A stretch of 64,000 nt of DNA from Dasyornis broadbenti (taxonomy: Eukaryota > Chordata > Aves > Passeriformes > Dasyornithidae), in NCBI GenBank assembly GCA_013397935.1, contig VZRN01004400.1:972146-1036145 (forward strand), given 5' to 3'. The number at the start of each line of letters is the position of its first letter. Within the stretch, counting starts at the first letter, position 1. The position numbers and the translations under genes were made by a program. This document shows, one piece after another, positions 11,729-23,779 of this stretch. The notes beneath the pieces are model-generated. The model saw only the letters and a list, made by a program, of their open reading frames with translations. It was not told the DNA's origin and ran no database searches.

Positions 11729-13156
11729 TGTAATGCAGAACCATTCTGCATCTGCTATGGGAACAGAAAATGTCTGGGTAGTACAACACTCCCACTAAAG
11801 AGGTTTTCTGAAAACTAACTATATAAAATACATGTTAAAAATACTCATTTGAGGAAAGTGGAAATGGAGCCAATTCTCAGAATTTTGGCTGAATATTCTT
11901 ACTACCATCTCCAGCAATAAACATGGGTGAGTGATTCAGCTGACGTGGACACCAGCTTCTGCATCCAGTACTCAGCCAGGCACGTCTGAAGATGTTCCCC
12001 CACTGCAGGAGAAGAAATAAACAGCTTCTTTCTCATTTCTCTGTCTGGCTTTCTAGCTCTGCTTACTCTTCAGTCCTTCCTGACATAAAGCAAATCTGAC
12101 TGGCCCTCAAGACTTTTTATTCAGGGCACGGAAAAGGATCCAACAAATTATCTTGTGATCTCTGAATATGTACGTATGTAGAGAAAGTAAAAGGGCCTTC
12201 AATAAGAGATGCAAAATTAATTAAAATATTGAGAAGAAATAGAAAATTCTGCTTCCATTCCTGCAGAGAAGTCCATGAGAAATTTTTTTGCCCACAGGTG
12301 AAGGAGACCCCATGGTGGAGAAAGCAATATGAAGCTTCCTACGAGGAAGGAGATGGGGGTTTGCACCTGGTACACACCTTGAGTTTGCCTTTGAATAACA
12401 GGGGGTTCTCTTCTTTCTCCCATCCCAAGTGGTCCTGAAAATGTCTCCCCATCCCAGGTTGTGGGTGCCCATCTGCATTTGTCGGCACCATTTCCCTCAC
12501 AGCCAAGGAGGGTTGTGAGGCTGCACTATGGCCCCAACCTGGGCAACCCTCAGACAGAGACCATCATTGAACTGTTCCTGACTCACAGCCGCCACCAACA
12601 CCCATCAGTAACACAACAGGAAGTTATGGTAAAACCTTCAGGGAGCAGGACTCCAACAAGAAAAACAAGTGACTGTGTTTTTCCCTGAAAGGTTACAAAG
12701 GGTTACATGCAGCAGAAATATTATTCTGTATTTTTATATATGGTACAAGGTCCCAATGATTTTTCTTTAATGCAATAATTTGTTTCACAAAGTACTGTCT
12801 AGTAACTAGTTCTTTTTGTCATTTTCTTGTTAACAAACAAGCCTTATCCTACTTAATTTTCTGCATTCAGTTACAATGGCAAGCATCTTCATGTGTATTT
12901 GCTGTGTCATAAGCAGTAGTAAAATCCTTTCTATATAGCAGCAAACTTTTTCCCACATGCAAATGAGAAGTAGTAAAAAAAAAATTTCCTTTTGGAAAAA
13001 AAAAATTAAATACTTTATTCCAGGCTCACATCAATTTAAGACACCCACAGGGAAAGCACTGAGGTAACAGAGAGGGTACAGCTGGTCTTACTGCTGTGTG
13101 TATGTGCAGGGCATCCTTCTCCCCAAAGCAGTACTCAGTGAGAAAAGTTAGAATAA
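11729..13156. other. Spacer, nothing recognised
   Basis: Overlapping short frames occur on both strands around 12217-12688, without domains or splice pairs. Two A9 tracts near 12975 and 13000 flank a short T-rich stretch. Confidence 0.45.
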
Positions 13157-13170
13157 CCACTAGATGGGGA
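13157..13170 (+). promoter_or_regulatory. CTCF-core-like motif
   Basis: CCACTAGATGG at 13157-13167 fits the CTCF core CCASYAGRKGG, but the usual C after GG is replaced by G. Sequence match only. CTCF binding also depends on flanks and chromatin. Confidence 0.2.
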
Positions 13171-13344
13171 TCTCAGGCTTCAGAATGTTACAGAGCCAAG
13201 AGTTAAAACCTGTGTAAGAAACTCTGTGATAAAGGGTTTTCAGAGTATTAAGAGAAGAAGAAAAAAGTATAGGAAAAGAGGAACAGAGAACCCATACACT
13301 TGCCTTCTCCATGTCTTTCACTGGATTGAGTGAAAGACCAATGA

Positions 13345-13458
13345 ATTGACTCAATTGTGCAAGGGATAAATTGTACAAGAGAAAACAGGGAGAAAACAGT
13401 ATCAGAACAATGTGCGTATTTTCAAACTGACCAGAAAATAGTTTCAACAAAGATCCAG
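13345..13458 (+). other. Candidate exon end with a perfect splice donor
   Basis: ATCCAG/GTAAGTGC at 13458/13459 is a full match to the vertebrate donor consensus. The frame ending in KIVSTKIQ at the donor is open back to a TGA at 13342-13344, giving 38 codons. No matching acceptor is clear: one could lie within the pyrimidine-rich stretch 13301-13320 or after the TTTTCAG at about 13235-13241. No protein family is recognised. It may be a decoy donor. Confidence 0.12.
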
Positions 13459-13459
13459 G

Positions 13460-16400
13460 TAAGTGCAAACTGCCGGTGTATCTCCCCTGACTTCCTCGCA
13501 GGTGCTCCCACTTCTGATCATCTCTCTTCTCTGGCAAGGGATCTTTTGTAGTTCCACCTGCTCTTTGTCCTTTTGCCTGCTTGTCCTCTTTTCCACCCTG
13601 ATATTCATATGGATCTCCTCCTCTTCCCTCCAGCATCTGGTGGCCAAATTCTGCTCCTCCTCTATCCATGTAATTTTTTCAGGTTACAGCTAGAACTTCA
13701 ATATGTATCTCCTGTCTAAATTAACGGAACCCACACCTTGACGACATGTGCGTGCCCCTTACCCCTTCCACCAGGACAGAGGTCTTCAAATGGTTCTGCA
13801 GATCCCAGGGCATGAAGGCTTTCTTATTAGTCCTCACACTCAAACCCTTCACAGCACTGGCGGTGCTTTTTCTTTCCCACTTTATCAGCTTTGGGGCCCA
13901 CTTGCTCACTTGTCCGTCTTTCTCCCTGTGTGTGCAATGCTTTCTGCACTAAAATCCAAGGTCTCTTTTCCCTCCACCTTCAAATCCTCTCTTCTAGCGT
14001 TACTCTTCTCCCCAGCCAGTGGCTAAATAATCACAGAGCAGTAGAGCAATGGGGGAACTACTCAGAGGTACTTAAATATTTCATACATGAAAATTCCGGT
14101 ATATGTCAAGAGAAGGTTGCACTCTGAAGTCAGACTCTTTTACAGAAGACACTTGGAGAATCCTGTTAGGAATACGGACAGATTTGGGAGTATTCTAAAT
14201 AAACTGGATCTTCCTTTTTCCACAGCTGAAAACTATTTACTCACATAAAAGCTTTCTAACTGACATTTGTTCACGTTAAAAAACACATGAAGTCTTTTAA
14301 ACTTTTCATAGATTGCTTTTTCTTGCCCAAGGTAAAAGGTTTTAACAAAATAAGCCACTGTTTAATGCTTTGAAAGTAGCTGGGCATCTCCTTTTAAAAC
14401 ATCATTGTGTAAGAGTGAAAAATGGTAAAAAACTAAAAAAATTATTTTAAAAGTTTCCTTCAACTTAATGTGCAAAATCTTGGATTTATTTCTAAAGCTG
14501 TGTTTCAGAGATGACACATATTTGGTCAGGCTTTCAAACGCTTGAGTAAACAAACAAAAGAAATAGTTAATGTCCAGTATGTTTTGTCACAGCTTTCAAC
14601 TTACTGCAAAGTAAAGGTAAATACAAAAAGCACTGCAGGCTGTATGCCTCACTACCATTCATTTCAGCCAAAGATAAAATACTTATTGATCTCAGCAGGG
14701 CAGACTCAGCCTCCTCGGGGCATTTGCTGTAACATATTTGAGAACTGAGGAGATGCTGTTAATGGTCACATGGGAGCCTCAGTGCATTTACAATGCAATT
14801 CTGTCACACCACAGTGACAGAAATAAATTTTTCAATGTAATTCTAAAACTTTCATACCTTTGCCCTGGTAAACATTCAGTCAGGCTCATTACAGACTTTG
14901 ACACGCTCTGCATCTGACTGTAAAGAGCATTTTGTTATTTGCAAGACAACATTCCCTATGCTCTGGTCCTGGTCAGTGCTCTGTGCAGCCAAAGTGGCTG
15001 TGGAATTCCCTCCCATCAGGCATGAAAAAAGGAATTCATTGCATTATGCTTGAGCATACCAGTATCTGGGTGGGCACTCCTATTTACTAAAAGAATAACT
15101 ATATGTGTGCATCACAAAAGACTTTATCTACAGCTCCATGAAAGATCTTGTGCAGAGATCTCTTGAGGAGCTGCGGACAATACTCCCAAAAAGAAACCTG
15201 ATTCTATCCTCGGAATTAGAACATCATCCACTACAGCAAGGAAGCATAAAACAGCTCATTAGCAGCCCTATCGAGTGACAGACCTAAAGCCAGCTCCAAA
15301 GTCATCCACACCTGTCTGCCTATAACGACTGCCAATAAGCCACATTCCTTTGGGATTAGGATCCTTGTCCCTTTTCTACATCTGGATCTTACAACCCCAA
15401 TTTGCTCCAGGGAATCACGTGTTTTACAGCAGCAGGGTGCACAGCAAGGGTGAAAACATAAGCAGATGCTGCAGATCCTTCCCCACAAATGAATGAATTC
15501 CACACTACTGTGTTTCAAATGTGAAAACCCAAAACGCCATTAAAAATACCCGTCAATTTTAAGTGGTACTACTTAAAGCAGCACAATATTAAGTAGTCCA
15601 GCAAAAAATACACATTGGCACTTCTGCGCCATGAACACCTGGTTCGTTATAAATGAAAATGGACAAGCCCTACTATGATCTTAGGATCTCATTTGTAGTA
15701 GGCACCCTGATGTGTTCTTTCAATGGAGTAAGAGCAAACAGCATTAATAATATAATTATTGTGTAGTTTCACACTGAACTCCAATACCACAGCGAAAAGC
15801 CTTAATTATGATAAAGCTGAGCAGAACTCTAAAAAGCAAGCCAGAAAAATCTATTTTTCCACACTACGCTTCACAACAATCTGAATACATCATCGGTCTC
15901 CCGGGATCTGTTTTCTATAACCAGAGGGATTTTTTTAACATGCTTTACACATAGGCCTGACAGGGTGATCTATCAAGAAATTTGATAGTGAGTTCCAAGA
16001 AATTAAACTAGCAATTGACATGCACTTATATCTGGCAGAGATTCAGCAACAGAACTACAAAGATCACACCCACATAATAAAAATGTCTATAGGAAGATGG
16101 GAACAGCCTTAATTAGAAATCAGGCATTTTGTCCTTCTGAAAATCTTCCCTAATTGTAGCAAACTTCTAGAAAAATTATAATGAATAGATAACACAACAT
16201 GGTAGAAAGGGTGAGAGGAGAGAGATGCATTTTTTTTTTTCAGACATCTTAATAAGAAATTTCAGCTCTTTGTAATGATGTCTCGGAAGTGTGAAAAAGG
16301 ACTCCTTGCTAATGTCAGTCCTGTTTGTTTTCTTTCCTGATATGATTAGCATTATTACTATCAGAATTTACTGCACTTTTACAACGAAGGACATAAAACT

Positions 16401-17640
16401 AGATGCAATAAAGAAGTGGTAGTACACAGTTGTAATAAGACCAGCACCACTGATCCTATATAGTAGAAGAAAATAATACAGAAGAAAATTAAAACCCTTC
16501 AACACTGCCAAAACACTACAAGGTACAGCACTGAGTCATTTGCAAGTGCCTGTGTAAGAATTTTTCAGAAATAATTACAATCTTGCAAGAAGCAAAAGGT
16601 AGAAGACGCCTTCTGAATACTTCCCTAAATTATTCCTGCCCTTACACTGCAGGAATAGAAACCTACACCTTTTTTTTTTTTCCTAGATATTAAACTTGGC
16701 TTTAAGTTTTGATCCCAAATAACATGGAATCTACATAGGTGAAAACATAGAAAAGAAGGCCTGGGACTTTTGCACTTGGGAGAGAAAAGGATTTAACAAC
16801 AGCCTGAGTTCCTTGATCATTTCACTATAGCATCCCCATTGTCTAGAAATTGCCTTAAATTGATATTCTAATTGTAGGCCTAATTAATTCTTAAGAGAAA
16901 TGTATGGTTTTAATGTAAGGAAAATATGCACTAGTGCTGGAGGACCATTTAGTCTCTCTCTTAGTTTATAAATACTTGTCTAGCAAAAGTTTAAAGCACA
17001 ATAAAGGTCCCAAAAGGAAAGTCTGAATGGCAGCATCCACACCTAAACGCCCACTTGCTTCCCTCCACTGCCAAGCTGGTACTGATTCAGCAGTCAGCAC
17101 AGACACCTAACTGGCCGCTGCATCTTCCAAATTTTGGAACAAGCCTGCATGAACAGGAGGCAGGGCAGAGCCTGAAGCAGTTTTAAGGAGGCAGACAGCT
17201 GGCCTGAGAGTGGCACAGGAATTCAGTAATCCAAAGGGCTCTGTTCCTGGCCCACGTGAAGGGACCTACAGCCCCAGCTGCAGGATGCAAGTGCTCAGAA
17301 GCCCATTCAGTTATGTACTAAGTAGAGATATACACTGGAGTAAAAAGTCACATATCATGGCAAAATGTTTGTAAGAGAAGTTCAAAGGCTCCTCATTACA
17401 GGTGGGAGGGCAGTAACTAACAAGTATCGGCTTACTAGGTTTCCCCTCCCTGCCAGAGCATTGAGACACTTCAAGTATTTCTCATTCAGTGTTTTGACTT
17501 TTACCTTAACAAAAACATGCAGAAATTTTAAGGAATTTAACCACCCTACCTGTGGTTTAACAATTCTCTACCTCTGGTTAAGAGTTTATTTAGTATAAAT
17601 GTGGTAAGAGGTATCACCTTCAGGAGGGTTTTTAGGAATA
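13460..17640. other. AT-rich spacer
   Basis: No gene is visible. The minus frame 13160-13669 (169 codons) overlaps several plus frames and is probably chance. A T12 tract followed by CCTAG at 16670-16686 resembles a plus-strand splice acceptor, but every downstream frame closes within about a dozen codons. Confidence 0.45.
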
Positions 17641-17649
17641 ATTACCTAC

Positions 17650-17738
17650 CTTGTGAAGAGAATAAAAGTCAGATCCATTGGAAACAGCTGCAGGTTCTTC
17701 TAGCACTTGAAGGGCATCTTTAAAGAAACGCCTGGCAT
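17650..17738 (-). other. Candidate internal exon, unrecognised
   Basis: Reading the minus strand, a CTACAG acceptor at 17739-17744 leads into 89 nt ending at a strong donor, CACAAG/GTAGGTAAT (boundary 17650/17649). Only one frame is open and it ends in phase 0 at the donor. Its peptide is protein-like: DARRFFKDALQVLEEP, then AAVSNGSDFYSLHK. A slightly longer version using the CAG at 17745-17747 is also open. The pyrimidine tract before the acceptor is weak. I do not recognise the family. It may be a coding exon of a minus-strand gene, an old pseudo-exon, or chance. Confidence 0.2.
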
Positions 17739-17980
17739 CTGTAGCTGTAATGCCCATGGGACAGCCTGGGTTGTGCCTGGCCACTTGGTCACACACTCAA
17801 TCTGAACTTTGATGCATTGGACTCTGCTCTGCACCATCACCCTGCCCTTGCTCAGACAGAACTTCAAACTCCACAGTCTGTTTGGGATAACTTAAATCCT
17901 AACCCTATCTCCCTTCCAAACAATGTACACTAACCCAATTCATTACTCTTACATGTTATGCATAGTCAGTGTTCAGCTAC
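17739..17980. other. Spacer, nothing recognised
   Basis: Short unannotated stretch upstream (minus-strand sense) of the candidate exon. In-frame stops such as the TGA near 17797-17799 limit any extension of the exon. Confidence 0.4.
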
Positions 17981-17994
17981 ACAGTAGATGGCAG
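17981..17994 (+). promoter_or_regulatory. CTCF-core-like motif
   Basis: ACAGTAGATGGCAG matches the CTCF core CCASYAGRKGGCRS at every position but the first. It is the best of three such matches in the window by length. All three are on the plus strand. Confidence 0.25.
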
Positions 17995-20545
17995 TAAATC
18001 TTCATTTGCAATGTTAGAAACCCTCTGGCCTCCCTTAAGAATTCAAACAATTTGTGAATACATTTATGACATTTTTCAACATACTGTAGAAGTAAACTCC
18101 CACTCAGCTACACAAATTCAGCTTTCTCATCAATGTTTTCTCTAGGTGTGCACACATGATTCTATTATTTCATACAAAGTTCATTCTCAAGAGTTCTTTT
18201 ATTTTTGAAAAACAATGGGATGTACACGCAGTTCAGCACTTTCAGATGAAGACTGGCTTATTTCAGTGTAAGGTAATCCAAAAACTTATGAAATGTTAAA
18301 CAGAGGATTCTTAATCGTGGCTGTAAATGTGTTGACACACAGAGTGTGAGGAAGGGAAAAAACATACTCAGTGTTGCTGACAATATGTCAAACAGCATTA
18401 CCGGAAAGAGACAAGCTGCAGCATGTGATTTGGATGACACTTTGGGACACAGAAATATATCTTGATTTAGATTTTCTGCCATAGAAAAGCATCCTCTTCC
18501 TGCCAAGCCTTTGCAAAGCTCTTAATCTCCATTAAATTCTCAAATGTTCATAATTTAACCTCTTCTACAAAAGATGCTGTTTCAAGTTTTAAAACACTCC
18601 ACGTTCCAGTTCGCAAAAGGTACATTTGCTAAATAATTTTACAGCTACGGATGTGTCTTAATAATGTATAGGACACATGAAGCCAAAAAAATTGAGCCAA
18701 GAAATGGTTTTCATAGAGGGTTTTACCCAGAACACCAACTGGTAGAAGTATTTCCAGTTTCCTGCCTTGGTTCTTGGATCATCATCAAAATGAACAACGG
18801 TTTGCTAGACCAGCTTTTTGATCAAGTTTACAGTCAGTTAAGTGGCCATTTTCCCAGAGAAACTGTAAAGTTTGTACCAGTGAAGAATGCAGCCCTTTAA
18901 GTGCCTTCTCTTCCAGCATACAAATTAAGCTCATCTCCAAAAATATTGTTATTCCGTGTTGTGTTTCAGTGACTTTCATAAAAATCAGTGAGAAGCCATA
19001 AAACAATCTCTCTTTACAAATTAATGATTATACTAATTAAACCAGATTAATATTGTACTAACTTGTAACAGTGCACAGAAATCTGGTTTATATCACCTCT
19101 TTCTGACGGACTGCATTCCAAAATAATTTTGGTGCCAGCTCTCACATTCCCAAAAGTGTTTTAAAAAACCACCTTGCAACCATCTGTAGAGGTCTCTTAG
19201 CTTGAACACTGACTCTCTGGGAATTCTGGGCTAGCATTCAAGATCAGTACCCTGGCATCTGCACAGGGCAGTGCAGAAGTGTGAAATCTTTGGGACTCAA
19301 AACTCCACCAGAAATGTCTTGTGATCACGCTTCATTTATATGGAAGTCAGTCAAACCGCTCCTGCAGTTCTGTTTCTCATGAGCAGCAGCTGAATTGCTT
19401 GCACAAAGCAATTTGCCTGCTGCACTAAAGCAATTGCCTCTGCATTGCTCCAGTGTGCTGGGGCAGCAAGGACGGAGATTTCTGCCAGGACTCACAAACA
19501 ATACTGTCCTTGTACCCTCTCTGTTCCAGCGTGGGACTTCCTTGCAGGGAGTGGAGGGTGCTCACCAACAATACAACTTTTCTTCAACAGAATAATGTAG
19601 ACTCATTTCTCTAGTAATTTTGGAGTACTCTGTACACATATTTGATCTTTTCTACTTTCTAAAAGACCCTGTCAGGGAGGCCTAGCAGCCATTTACTGCA
19701 GAAACAGAAAGGAAAGAGAAAGCTGCCTAGAAATACCAGTAGCCACGCAGATGATCTGGATGCAATGCAGTATCTGCTCAATCTAAAACTTCTTGAACTC
19801 AGGAAAAAAGTTAAGAGGAGATTATCCTTTAGATGTTCACAGCATTGTTACACAAAGAAAGAGGAAGCAACTGCTTTAAATCTACAAATTTAGTCCTTAT
19901 TAAGAAGTGGGGTATGGGAAAAATCTCAGTGTTTTCAAGAAACCTAACAAGAACATGGAGGTTGTACCTGTGAAAGGTCTCAAAGCTCTGATTTAAAATT
20001 TACCTCCTTGGTCTACCAGCAGCAAATACTTCACCTCCCAGTCCCAGAGAAAAGCCCATCGGCTTCACACTATTCCACATCATCTGCATCCTCAGCAAAA
20101 GCACAGGCTCCGCTGCACCACCAGAGCAATTTCAGCCCAACACTCTCATTAAGCTCAATGCAACTTGCTTTAGGTGAAGCACAGAGGAACCTTATAAATT
20201 GTAATCTGATGTTTCACAGCTTACGAACATCTATCTCCCTTCACAAATGCTGAACTGGACAATTAATAGGGTCCCAAACTTAAGATTTCCTTGTCAAATT
20301 TTTGTAAAACCCCCTCACAAGATAATCCAGTATCTTCAAAGTGGCATTATCACCCATGATTAGAGCTGAAAATTTGCTGAAGAAAAAGCTATATTACACT
20401 ATAATTAGCAAAAAAAAAATTAAAAATCATGTCAGTATTTTTTTACCCACAACTTCTTCCAGGCCGCTGAAGCATGTGTTTAACTTTCAGTGGATTATTG
20501 ATGGGTTTAAGGCAGTGGAATAAATCAACTAACCATTTCTGTTGC
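17995..20545. other. Spacer, nothing recognised
   Basis: Plus frames at 18664-18900 and 20008-20253 (78 and 81 codons) have no domain, no good splice pair and no recognisable similarity. A GAG/GTAAAT donor-like string on the minus strand near 20003 has stops in all upstream frames. Confidence 0.45.
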
Positions 20546-20568
20546 TTCCAGTATAAGCAATACTGGAA
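20546..20568. repeat. Perfect 9-bp hairpin, 5-nt loop
   Basis: TTCCAGTAT (20546-20554) and its exact reverse complement ATACTGGAA (20560-20568) flank the loop AAGCA. It is not followed by a T-run and lies in no recognised gene. It is short enough to occur by chance in 64 kb. Confidence 0.85.
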
Positions 20569-22183
20569 TTCTTTGGTTAATTTAGGCCCCGGACACTATG
20601 CATCAATGAAGCTCTGAAGTATGGAATTATATTTACACATTTACTGCAAAGAAGCATTTGCTTCACTCTCACAATGGGATAAAGTGTTCAGGAAAAGAAA
20701 GTAAAAGTCCTTGTGGTGACATGTACATACTCACTTTGAAGAAGATAATCTTTCAGTATGAACAAAATGAGCTAGATGAACATCTCTTCACACTCCAGTA
20801 AATTATGAGCCTCCTCCACATCAAAGACAACACAGAGCAGCTGAGTCATGTACAGTATTTACAGGACATCCACTTGTCCAGTAGAAATGTCCCTATAGAA
20901 TCAAAATATCTTCAGCCTGAGAGAAAACTATAGACAATCCTCCGATACTGCCACAGTGAACACACAAGATCAGACACTCACAAACTTGTGATCTTTATCA
21001 CAGCCCATCACAGGCTGCTCACCAGCTTGTGGACAACTCTGTCTATGGCATCATCAACCACTGCAAGCTATCCCCTGTCTAAGGGCTTGGAGACCAGCAT
21101 ACCTGAACCATCAAATATCTCAGCATTCCTCAAATGGTGCTCATTCTGCTCTAGCAAGACAGACAAAGTAGGGTTATCCTCAGCCTGCCTTGGTTTTAGT
21201 TCTGACACAGGTATGGGCAACACAAAAGAATACGATGCCATGGTATGAGGAGCCAGTACTTACAGCTGAATACTGGTGATTAGGTTATTTCCAGGACATA
21301 AATAGGAACAGAAAGAGGATTTTAGCAAAAATGTTTGCTCATGAGCCAGAGATCAAAGTAGAGGAGGGAGCAAAGCAGTTGGGAATGATGAAGAGATTTT
21401 ACTTTTTAGTACTTCTCCCTTTTTAATACTTTCATTGCCTCCCTGCTGGATAAATGCAACTTGAGTTCCTGTCTCTACCTGAAAATTGCTTCTTCAATCT
21501 TCTGCTTTTCCAAATTTTGGTTCAATCCTGACACCGCCTCATCTCCTTTTTCCACTTGTTCTCTTATAATGCTGCATAAAATCACAGGTTTGTAAAGTTC
21601 AAGTCTGGACATGTCACTGGCTCACCCCACATTACCCTGTGTGCCACAGCCTGGGAGGCTTCATCTTGTTAACCCAGTAACATGTGTTTGCTTGGAAGCA
21701 AGACTTTCCTCAAAACACCACCGTTTTGACCTAATTTCCCTTACTATTGCAATGACATTTAATGTCAATTTAAATATCCTTTTCTGAACTTACTACTTTG
21801 GATTTGGCTTTAAAGCATGTTGTGTTAACAAGGGCCCAGCTTGCTGCACAAACTGAGGTTACAATCTTATTGTTATTCAAAACTGCAGCAATTTTTATGC
21901 TTCTAGTGATCAGCACCTAGGTTTACTCCAAACTGTTGGTGGAGTTGCTGAGTAAGACTGTTTCCAAGTCTTTATGAAAAGATCTCTATTTGAAGGAAAT
22001 TCACTACTGCCAATGGTTCTTAGACATTTTTAAGTTTGGGGCTTTAAATGCAGTACGAAGTTGCTGTACAGATGTGTTTCTTCCCTAAAAATAAAAAGAC
22101 TGGGAGATACGAAGCAAAATACATGACAAACGTGAAATCTCATTATCTATATACGAACCTTTATCACGCAAAACTAAAAATCT
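20569..22183. other. Spacer, nothing recognised
   Basis: Mixed sequence with one 86-codon plus frame (20988-21248), serine- and threonine-rich and without recognisable domains. Confidence 0.45.
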
Positions 22184-22213
22184 GGGGCGGGGCGGGGGTG
22201 GGGGGAGGAGGGG
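22184..22213 (+). other. G-quadruplex-forming G-run
   Basis: Six G-runs of lengths 4, 4, 5, 6, 2 and 4 are separated by single bases (C, C, T, A, A). This exceeds the G3-plus by four, loop 1-7 definition, with one-base loops that favour a very stable parallel quadruplex in vitro. It is isolated in AT-rich surroundings, with no CpG island or gene start recognised beside it. GGGGCGGGGC also contains GC-box (Sp/KLF) cores. Confidence 0.9.
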
Positions 22214-23060
22214 AAGTCAGCTAACTCCTTTTAACAGAAGATTACACTGACTGAAACAACCACACTTCTGCCACATTTAGTCTTTACCAATTGTATTCAC
22301 CTTAAAAATTCTTGTAATATTGTCCCGTACTTGTATCAGACTAATCACACTAGAGCTACACAGACCGTTCCAGTCACAATTCTTCAAAGCTTACCCCTTC
22401 TTTCCCAGTTTGAATTTACTCTCACATTCCATGATTTTTAAATTAAATTCCCAGGACAAAAATGTCTGGGAATTTCTGGAACCAACTCTACAAATTCTTC
22501 GGTGCAGGTAACCAGATGAGTTGATTTTAGTGCAGTTCTACTAGGAAAAATATTACAATATTCTCACTAAATATTGATTTCAGTGTACTGTATCCTTCTG
22601 ATTCGATGCAACAAGGTTATTCTGCTCTTTTGCAAAGAGAAATGAAGTATTTACTGGTAAGCAAGATATTTATTGAACAGTTCTGCTATTTTTTTTTCAG
22701 AACAATTCAAGCTCCTTTACAGTCTTTATCTGGTACTGGGTCTCAGTCCTTTCTAGTGCCATTTTCCTGAAACATCTAAATTCTTCCATCAGCCATGGAT
22801 TTTATTTTTAACATCCCAGAGAGAACGCCCCTGTTGATTTTTCACTTATTGAGTGGGAAGAGTGCAGTAGATATTCTGCAAGGTTTCTTTACAAAATCCC
22901 AGTGTAATTTATTCACTTCTAATTTTTTCTTCTCAATCAACTTTGCTTAGAAGATTTTCCCCAGAGTGATGAAATTCAGCATTTCTGAAATGCCACATCA
23001 GCGTGTTAGCCATCCAAACTAGCATATGCCTCTTCTTTGGGAAGTAGGTCAGGCTTACTG
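22214..23060. other. Spacer with a splice-acceptor-like string
   Basis: A T10 tract ending in CAG at 22691-22700 looks like a plus-strand acceptor and is followed by about 35 open codons to a TAA near 22808. No donor, domain or partner exon supports it. Confidence 0.35.
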
Positions 23061-23073
23061 GTCCCTAGGCAAC
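23061..23073 (+). promoter_or_regulatory. RFX X-box-like motif
   Basis: GTCCCTAGGCAAC fits the X-box consensus RTHNYY-N(1-3)-RGYAAC bound by RFX factors, which regulate ciliary and MHC class II genes. It is a single isolated match with no adjacent gene start recognised. Confidence 0.25.
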
Positions 23074-23757
23074 CACCAAATCTCACTCCCTTGATCAATT
23101 CATCTGCATCCCTGTTCATGACATCTGAAATGGGTTCAGCTAGTATTGTGTGCTGTGGTTTTTGCATTAAAATATTATTATCTGTTTTTAGCAATGCTAA
23201 GTGTGTTATTATTGGCTGCATCAGATCTCTGAAATAGTGAACGGCCCATTTTTAAATATTCCATATCTGTTTTTCTTCTCCTCCCACACACTGCCATACA
23301 ACAGACTAGTTCCCATTGGCCTCTGGTTTTATTTAATGGATTCTTCTCCAGACCTTGATTATCAAATTAATCCTTATGCAGTCAAAACTCAGTGGATATG
23401 AATTACTCGTTAATTCTTTAATACCATAACATCCAGCTTAATTTCTTTTTTCATGCTCATCCTTTCTAAGAGCCTGGATGAGCACATGAGCAGAAAGGCA
23501 AGTCACAGACTACACCCCCAGTAAACTGCATTGCACTACACACATGCACTACCAGGACATTTGAAAGTATGAGAAGTGAACAGGCACCACACATAGCAAG
23601 GCAGGGACCAGAAGGCACAGTGACAGAGCTCTGGCTTAGGCCCGTGTAAACCTGCTTCACTGGGGTTGGGGAGCTGCCTTGCAAGAGTTGCATCGAGTGC
23701 TCAAAGCTGCTATTAAGTCGCAGTAGCTTGACCTGGCACTGATTCAGCCATGAGTGT
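23074..23757. other. Spacer, enhancer-like texture in part
   Basis: 23300-23440 has closely spaced GATTATCAAATTAAT and GTTAATTC-type homeodomain-like strings in otherwise non-repetitive sequence. Conservation would decide whether this is functional. The minus frame 23466-23693 (75 codons) is not recognised. Confidence 0.25.
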
Positions 23758-23779
23758 ATCCCATGAGTATCCCATGAGT
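23758..23779. repeat. Perfect 11-bp tandem duplication
   Basis: ATCCCATGAGT occurs twice head to tail at 23758-23768 and 23769-23779, consistent with replication slippage. Confidence 0.9.

Noticed and set aside
13160..13669. 169-codon minus-strand frame
   Set aside because: Overlapping frames are open on both strands, its composition is mixed, there is no family resemblance, and a plus-strand consensus donor lies in the middle of it.
16670..16686. T12-CCTAG, a strong plus-strand acceptor look-alike
   Set aside because: All three downstream frames close within about a dozen codons and no donor follows. Probably a poly-T tract.
20003..20200. Minus-strand donor match at 20003 with a GC-richer stretch upstream
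   Set aside because: Stops in all three frames within the plausible exon.
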